Program-made: the position numbers and the translations under genes
Notes under the pieces: model-generated
What the model saw: only the letters and a program-made list of their open reading frames with translations
Databases searched by the model: none
What the model was told of the DNA's origin: nothing
Shown: positions 60,739 to 64,000 of the stretch, piece by piece
Layout of the letters: each line of letters begins with the position of its first letter
How positions within the stretch are numbered: position 1 is the first letter of the stretch
Source: Flavobacteriales bacterium
Lineage (GTDB): Bacteria; Bacteroidota; Bacteroidia; Flavobacteriales; Schleiferiaceae
DNA length: 64,000 nt
NCBI GenBank assembly: GCA_002707525.1
Contig: PAND01000022.1
Location: 102,437-166,436 of the forward strand
Reading direction: 5' to 3'

Positions 60739-62352
60739 ATGTCCGCAAGAATTGCGCTGTTCATCCTAGGCCTAATTAACCTTTTTTCCTATTCTGGAAT
60801 AGCTCAATGCGGCGCCAATTATGATGTTTTAGCAGAAGAAATTGTTTCGGATGCGAATCTATTGAATCACGAACAAACACGCGTTGTTTTTGCCGGAAGT
60901 TCTACGTTTAGATTGTGGGAAAATATTGCTGAAAGCTTCCCCAATTATGAAGTTGTCAATGCGGGAATAGGGGGTTCTTGTTTTGAAGATTTATATGCCT
61001 ACAAAGAGCTATTAATTTCAGCTACCAATCCTGATGTTCTGGTGATTTATGAGGGAGATAATGATATCGCTCATCAATACGAAGATGGAAGGACCATGAC
61101 GGTTAAGAACATTACCAAAACTGCTTATGAATTATTCCTTTGGATCAAAAGCAACCATCCCAACATGGAAGTCATTATTCTTTCCCCAAAACCAAGCCCC
61201 CTGCGCTGGGAATACCTCCCAAAATATAAGAAGGTCAATGATGAACTCGAAAAACTCGCCACAGATTTCTTTGGGTTTAGGTTTGTCAATTGTTGGCCTA
61301 ATCTTACGGACTCTAACGGCATGGTTATAAGTACGTACTTTCAAGCAGATAGATTACATCTTAATGGTGCTGGGAATAAAGTACTCGGTGGATTGATTTA
61401 CGCCTCCATCCAATCCAGTGAGGAATCGATTTTTAACGACTTTATAGATGGTTGGCATACATCCGCTTCTGCCGCAGATTCTGCGGCCTACTTTGGCGCA
61501 TTTTTTAACAACGCCAGCATTTTTCAAGGAACAGACGGTTCTGAGTATTGGACAGCCGCAGAATTCCGTAATTGGGCTGCACCCTATTTTAGAAGGGAAA
61601 GTGCTTGGACCTTTGAAGCGTTTGAGCGTCAATGGTTCCGCCAAGGAAATACACTATGGTTCAATGAACGATTGAATTCGCCTCATATGGGGAAATGTCG
61701 CGGGATTGGAGTGGTAAGAATGACAAACAGCGGTCCAAAAATTGATCACTATAGTCTGAGTTTCGAAGTGCCCAATGAAGTGGTTGATAACCTGGTTGCC
61801 TTAGCAAATCCTGAACGTATTGAAGTGCTCAAATACCAAAAGGAATTGGATGATTTTTATACTGATTCTACTACAAGTCCCCTCAAACAAGAGGAACGCA
61901 TAGGTTTTTATGGTCATGAATTCTTTGAATACAATCCTTCCTTTAATGTAGAAGCTGCAATTGAAATCTTAGAAAATGAATCTTGGTTTGATATGGCTAC
62001 AAGTTCAGGGAAGAGCCGCAAATACAGAAGGTATGCTGTTGCAAAATTTGAAATCAATGGAAAATCGCTGCAATTGATTTTATACCAAAGTAAGCGGCTC
62101 ATGAAAATGGATGATTATAAGGACCACCTTTTCCTTCCATTTACAGACCTTACCTCAGGGGTAAGCACCTATGGAACCGGACGATTCATGGATATTACTA
62201 TTCCCGAAGGCAATTCAATTGTGCTTGATTTCAATTATGCTTACAACCCTTATTGTGCCTATACAGATGGATATTCATGCCCAATAACCCCAAAAGAAAA
62301 CTTCATAGACATACCAGTTAATGCAGGAATTAAAGGACCTAATAATCATTAA
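60739..62352 (+). CDS. Secreted three-domain protein: SGNH hydrolase + SnoaL-like + DUF1684
   Basis: A 537-residue protein with a signal peptide (cleavage near IAQ at 23). Residues about 45-228 form an SGNH/GDSL hydrolase: FAGSSTFRLW with catalytic S55, an NAGIGGS glycine block, EGDNDI with N108, and DRLHLNG with D204/H207. Residues about 230-355 are a SnoaL/NTF2-like domain (DGWHTSASAADSAAYFGAFF, MGKCRGIGVVRM). Residues 363-537 are DUF1684 (YQKELDDFY, YKDHLFLPFTDLTSG, YNPYCAYTDGYSCPITPKEN). No T9SS tail or lipobox. Esterase or deacetylase activity is inferred from the first domain; the fusion is unusual. Confidence 0.88.
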   Translation: MSARIALFILGLINLFSYSGIAQCGANYDVLAEEIVSDANLLNHEQTRVVFAGSSTFRLWENIAESFPNYEVVNAGIGGSCFEDLYAYKELLISATNPDVLVIYEGDNDIAHQYEDGRTMTVKNITKTAYELFLWIKSNHPNMEVIILSPKPSPLRWEYLPKYKKVNDELEKLATDFFGFRFVNCWPNLTDSNGMVISTYFQADRLHLNGAGNKVLGGLIYASIQSSEESIFNDFIDGWHTSASAADSAAYFGAFFNNASIFQGTDGSEYWTAAEFRNWAAPYFRRESAWTFEAFERQWFRQGNTLWFNERLNSPHMGKCRGIGVVRMTNSGPKIDHYSLSFEVPNEVVDNLVALANPERIEVLKYQKELDDFYTDSTTSPLKQEERIGFYGHEFFEYNPSFNVEAAIEILENESWFDMATSSGKSRKYRRYAVAKFEINGKSLQLILYQSKRLMKMDDYKDHLFLPFTDLTSGVSTYGTGRFMDITIPEGNSIVLDFNYAYNPYCAYTDGYSCPITPKENFIDIPVNAGIKGPNNH

Positions 62353-62402
62353 TTTCAGTTTATTTGTACCCATCAACTAAAGGAAAAACCAAACCTATTC
62401 TA

Positions 62403-63470
62403 ATGAAAGCACCTATCGCCGCTCTCTTCAGTATATTATGCTTAACAGGGACTTCGCAAATTTTTGATTCTTTAGCTTGGGCAGACGAATTCAATGTAGA
62501 TGGAGGTTTAGACAGCGCCAAATGGTGGCATCAAACAATCTTACCCAATAATGGTCAAAGCTGGTGGAACGGAGAAATACAGCATTATACTAATCGTGAT
62601 ACCAACTCTTACTGTGAAAATGGTTACTTATACCTCACTGCGCTAAAAGAAACCTTCACAGATCAAAGCGTCACTAAGGATTATACCTCTGCCCGATTAA
62701 ATTCAAAGTTTGCCTTCACTTATGGGCGAGTTGAAGTGCGTGCACAGTTGCCAACCGGAGCGGGTACATGGCCCGCAATATGGATGTTGGGCCAAAACAT
62801 TTATGAGATTGGTGCCTGGTGGGATACTCAAGGATACGCCAGCCAATATTGGCCTCAGTGCGGGGAGATTGATATTATGGAACATTGGGGAGATAATCAA
62901 GATTATGTGAGCAGCGCTATGCATACACTATACAGTTATGGTGGCACCATAAATGTTGCGGGGCGTTCCATACCTGGGGTAAGTACCTCATTTCATACCT
63001 ATGCTGTTGAATGGACACCTACTAAAATGGTCTTTAGTGTGGATAGTATTGTTCACTGCACCTATGAACCCACGGATAGAACAAGCTTTACTTGGCCTTT
63101 TGATAATCCTCAATACCTACTATTAAACATAGCCATACAATCCAATATTGATGCAAACTTTACTTCAAGTCCAATGATTTTGGATTATGTACGCGTGTAT
63201 CAGAGTAGCACTCTATCAGATGAAGAATTAGAATACAGATCAATAACAATTTATCCCAACCCTGCCAAAGAAGCAATAAAAGTTCGTCAGCCCTGGAGCA
63301 AAGCTGAAATAATTATTTACGATTTAAAAGGAACGGCCTTATTAGAACACTCATTAAAGGTTGGTGATTCCAACATAGATGTTTCATCTCTTCCTGCAGG
63401 TAGTTATATGTGCAAAATTGTGAACCTTGAAACGGGCTCATTTACGGAAGAAAAAATCATAAAGCTTTAG
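62403..63470 (+). CDS. GH16 laminarinase with T9SS sorting domain
   Basis: A 355-residue secreted GH16 enzyme. After the signal peptide (ending GTSQ) the beta-jelly-roll shows WADEFNVDGGLDSAKWWHQ, WWNGEIQHYT, YGRVEVRAQLPTGAGTWPAIWMLG and the catalytic EIDIME motif (E155, D157, E160; CGEIDIMEHWG). Residues about 285-355 are a T9SS type A domain (ITIYPNPAKEAIKV, ending TEEKIIKL). It should be an endo-beta-1,3-glucanase at the cell surface, starting laminarin breakdown. ATG at 62403 fits the signal peptide; TTTATTTG at 62359 is a possible -7-like box. Confidence 0.95.
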   Translation: MKAPIAALFSILCLTGTSQIFDSLAWADEFNVDGGLDSAKWWHQTILPNNGQSWWNGEIQHYTNRDTNSYCENGYLYLTALKETFTDQSVTKDYTSARLNSKFAFTYGRVEVRAQLPTGAGTWPAIWMLGQNIYEIGAWWDTQGYASQYWPQCGEIDIMEHWGDNQDYVSSAMHTLYSYGGTINVAGRSIPGVSTSFHTYAVEWTPTKMVFSVDSIVHCTYEPTDRTSFTWPFDNPQYLLLNIAIQSNIDANFTSSPMILDYVRVYQSSTLSDEELEYRSITIYPNPAKEAIKVRQPWSKAEIIIYDLKGTALLEHSLKVGDSNIDVSSLPAGSYMCKIVNLETGSFTEEKIIKL

Positions 63471-63489
63471 AGCAATAGATATTTCAAGT

Positions 63490-63525
63490 AAAAAGGCCTT
63501 GATTAAATGCAATCAAAGCCTTTGG
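63490..63525. terminator. Bidirectional terminator between GH16 and a convergent lipoprotein gene
   Basis: AAAGGCCTTGATT (63492-63504) pairs with AATCAAAGCCTTT (63511-63523) with one mismatch around AAATGC. A5 precedes it, giving a T tract on the minus strand; the plus strand has only TTT. Confidence 0.75.
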
Positions 63526-63553
63526 TAGTCATTTTCGTTTTATGAATTTACTC

Positions 63554-63889
63554 TTATTGATAAAAACCTAATTGACGCATTTTACGCTTTTTACCAGACT
63601 GAACTTCTATTTGGAGTACTTTGCCCGTTTTACAAAAGCAAGCCATACATACTTGAGCCACCGTTGAATCATAGGTTACATTAAAAGAAAGTACCTCAAC
63701 ATTGTTGTTTTCCAAATAGGAGGCCACATATTCTTCATAGATATCCATTGTTAAGGTATCTATTGGAGGTGCATCCACCCACCAAGCATCTGCACAACCC
63801 GTTTCATCGTAATAAAAAAGATCGGGACTAGTGTCCTTTTCGCAAGCTATAAAGGCTAAAAACAGAGGGAGAAGTAGGTACTTATTCAT
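63554..63889 (-). CDS. Hypothetical lipoprotein
   Basis: A 111-residue lipoprotein (lipobox FIAC, cysteine at 16; signal MNKYLLLPLFLAFIAC). The mature part has a CADAWW segment and a CMACFC cysteine cluster near the C-terminus that could bind metal or form disulfides. No family recognised. ATG at 63889 begins the signal peptide; nine extra upstream codons are less likely. It is convergent with GH16. The last 111 bases of the window beyond it show no gene. Confidence 0.7.
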   Translation of the reverse strand: MNKYLLLPLFLAFIACEKDTSPDLFYYDETGCADAWWVDAPPIDTLTMDIYEEYVASYLENNNVEVLSFNVTYDSTVAQVCMACFCKTGKVLQIEVQSGKKRKMRQLGFYQ

Positions 63890-64000
63890 AGTTTCTTTTA
63901 GACTATTTTTAAACAATGATTATGCCATTATATTGATGCATCTTTCCATTAGTACAATCAATACTTTGCATGATTTTTGAATTTCTAGCCAAATGACCTA

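Noticed and set aside
1..64000. CRISPR arrays, insertion sequences, integrase or phage genes, tRNA or rRNA genes.
   Set aside because: Looked for and not seen by eye: no repeat-spacer series, transposase motif, attachment-site pattern or cloverleaf was recognised. A tRNAscan/ISfinder run would settle it.

Overview
The window is a stretch of a low-GC chromosome from a member of the Bacteroidota, most likely a marine Flavobacteriales-type bacterium. The evidence is type IX secretion (T9SS) C-terminal sorting domains, the T9SS regulator PorX, an LpxC-FabZ fusion, SusC/SusD outer-membrane proteins, LytTR-type signalling, A-rich leaders without Shine-Dalgarno sequences, and -7 promoter boxes of the Bacteroidota type TAnnTTTG. 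I cannot assign a genus. No rRNA, tRNA, CRISPR array, insertion sequence or prophage was seen.

Layout. (1) 1-32.5 kb is mostly core genes: the end of rpmA; an Mrp/NifU iron-sulfur pair; a run from serS through a lipoprotein, a TPR protein, DUF4286, an M16 protease and an O-methyltransferase; a T9SS-exported protein; mlaEF; a 39-residue lipoprotein with an SprT-like protease; purKE; a LytTR two-component operon; an FKBP lipoprotein; a barrel/helix-hairpin-helix pair; aroBA; proline dehydrogenase; then porX-tsaE-ald-DUF4258 divergent from an HD hydrolase-lpxD-lpxC/fabZ-lpxA-ABC run, and efp. (2) 32.5-38 kb holds two small unknown genes, one with a broken or non-canonical start, and a stand-alone susC-susD pair. 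(3) 38-43 kb is an exopolysaccharide export module on the minus strand (flippase, sulfotransferase, Wzz-like, O-antigen-ligase-like), divergent from a glycosyltransferase and rnhB. (4) 44.5-49.5 kb has an 803-residue lipoprotein and the era-der-cupin operon. (5) 49.6-63.5 kb is a beta-1,3-glucan (laminarin-type) utilisation cluster.

The glucan cluster is the most distinctive part. A seven-gene minus-strand operon begins with a 1149-residue cytoplasmic phosphorylase resembling GH149. It continues with three TIM-barrel lipoprotein hydrolases (GH17, an unassigned one, GH30), a GPH-type sugar/cation symporter, a second GH17 without a signal peptide, and an alpha/alpha-barrel-like lipoprotein that I cannot assign. 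Divergent from it are a secreted three-domain protein (SGNH hydrolase + SnoaL-like + DUF1684) and a GH16 laminarinase carrying a T9SS sorting domain. The inferred flow is cutting of the polymer by GH16, trimming and debranching by the lipoproteins, import through the symporter, and phosphorolysis plus GH17 cleavage inside. The 325-bp divergent control region contains a perfect 12-bp palindrome.

A second notable signal is promoter geometry. At the heads of many transcription units the TAnnTTTG box begins either exactly 12 nt or 25-27 nt before the start codon. This suggests two classes, leaderless transcripts and transcripts with a uniform leader of about 14 nt. It also guided several start-codon choices below.
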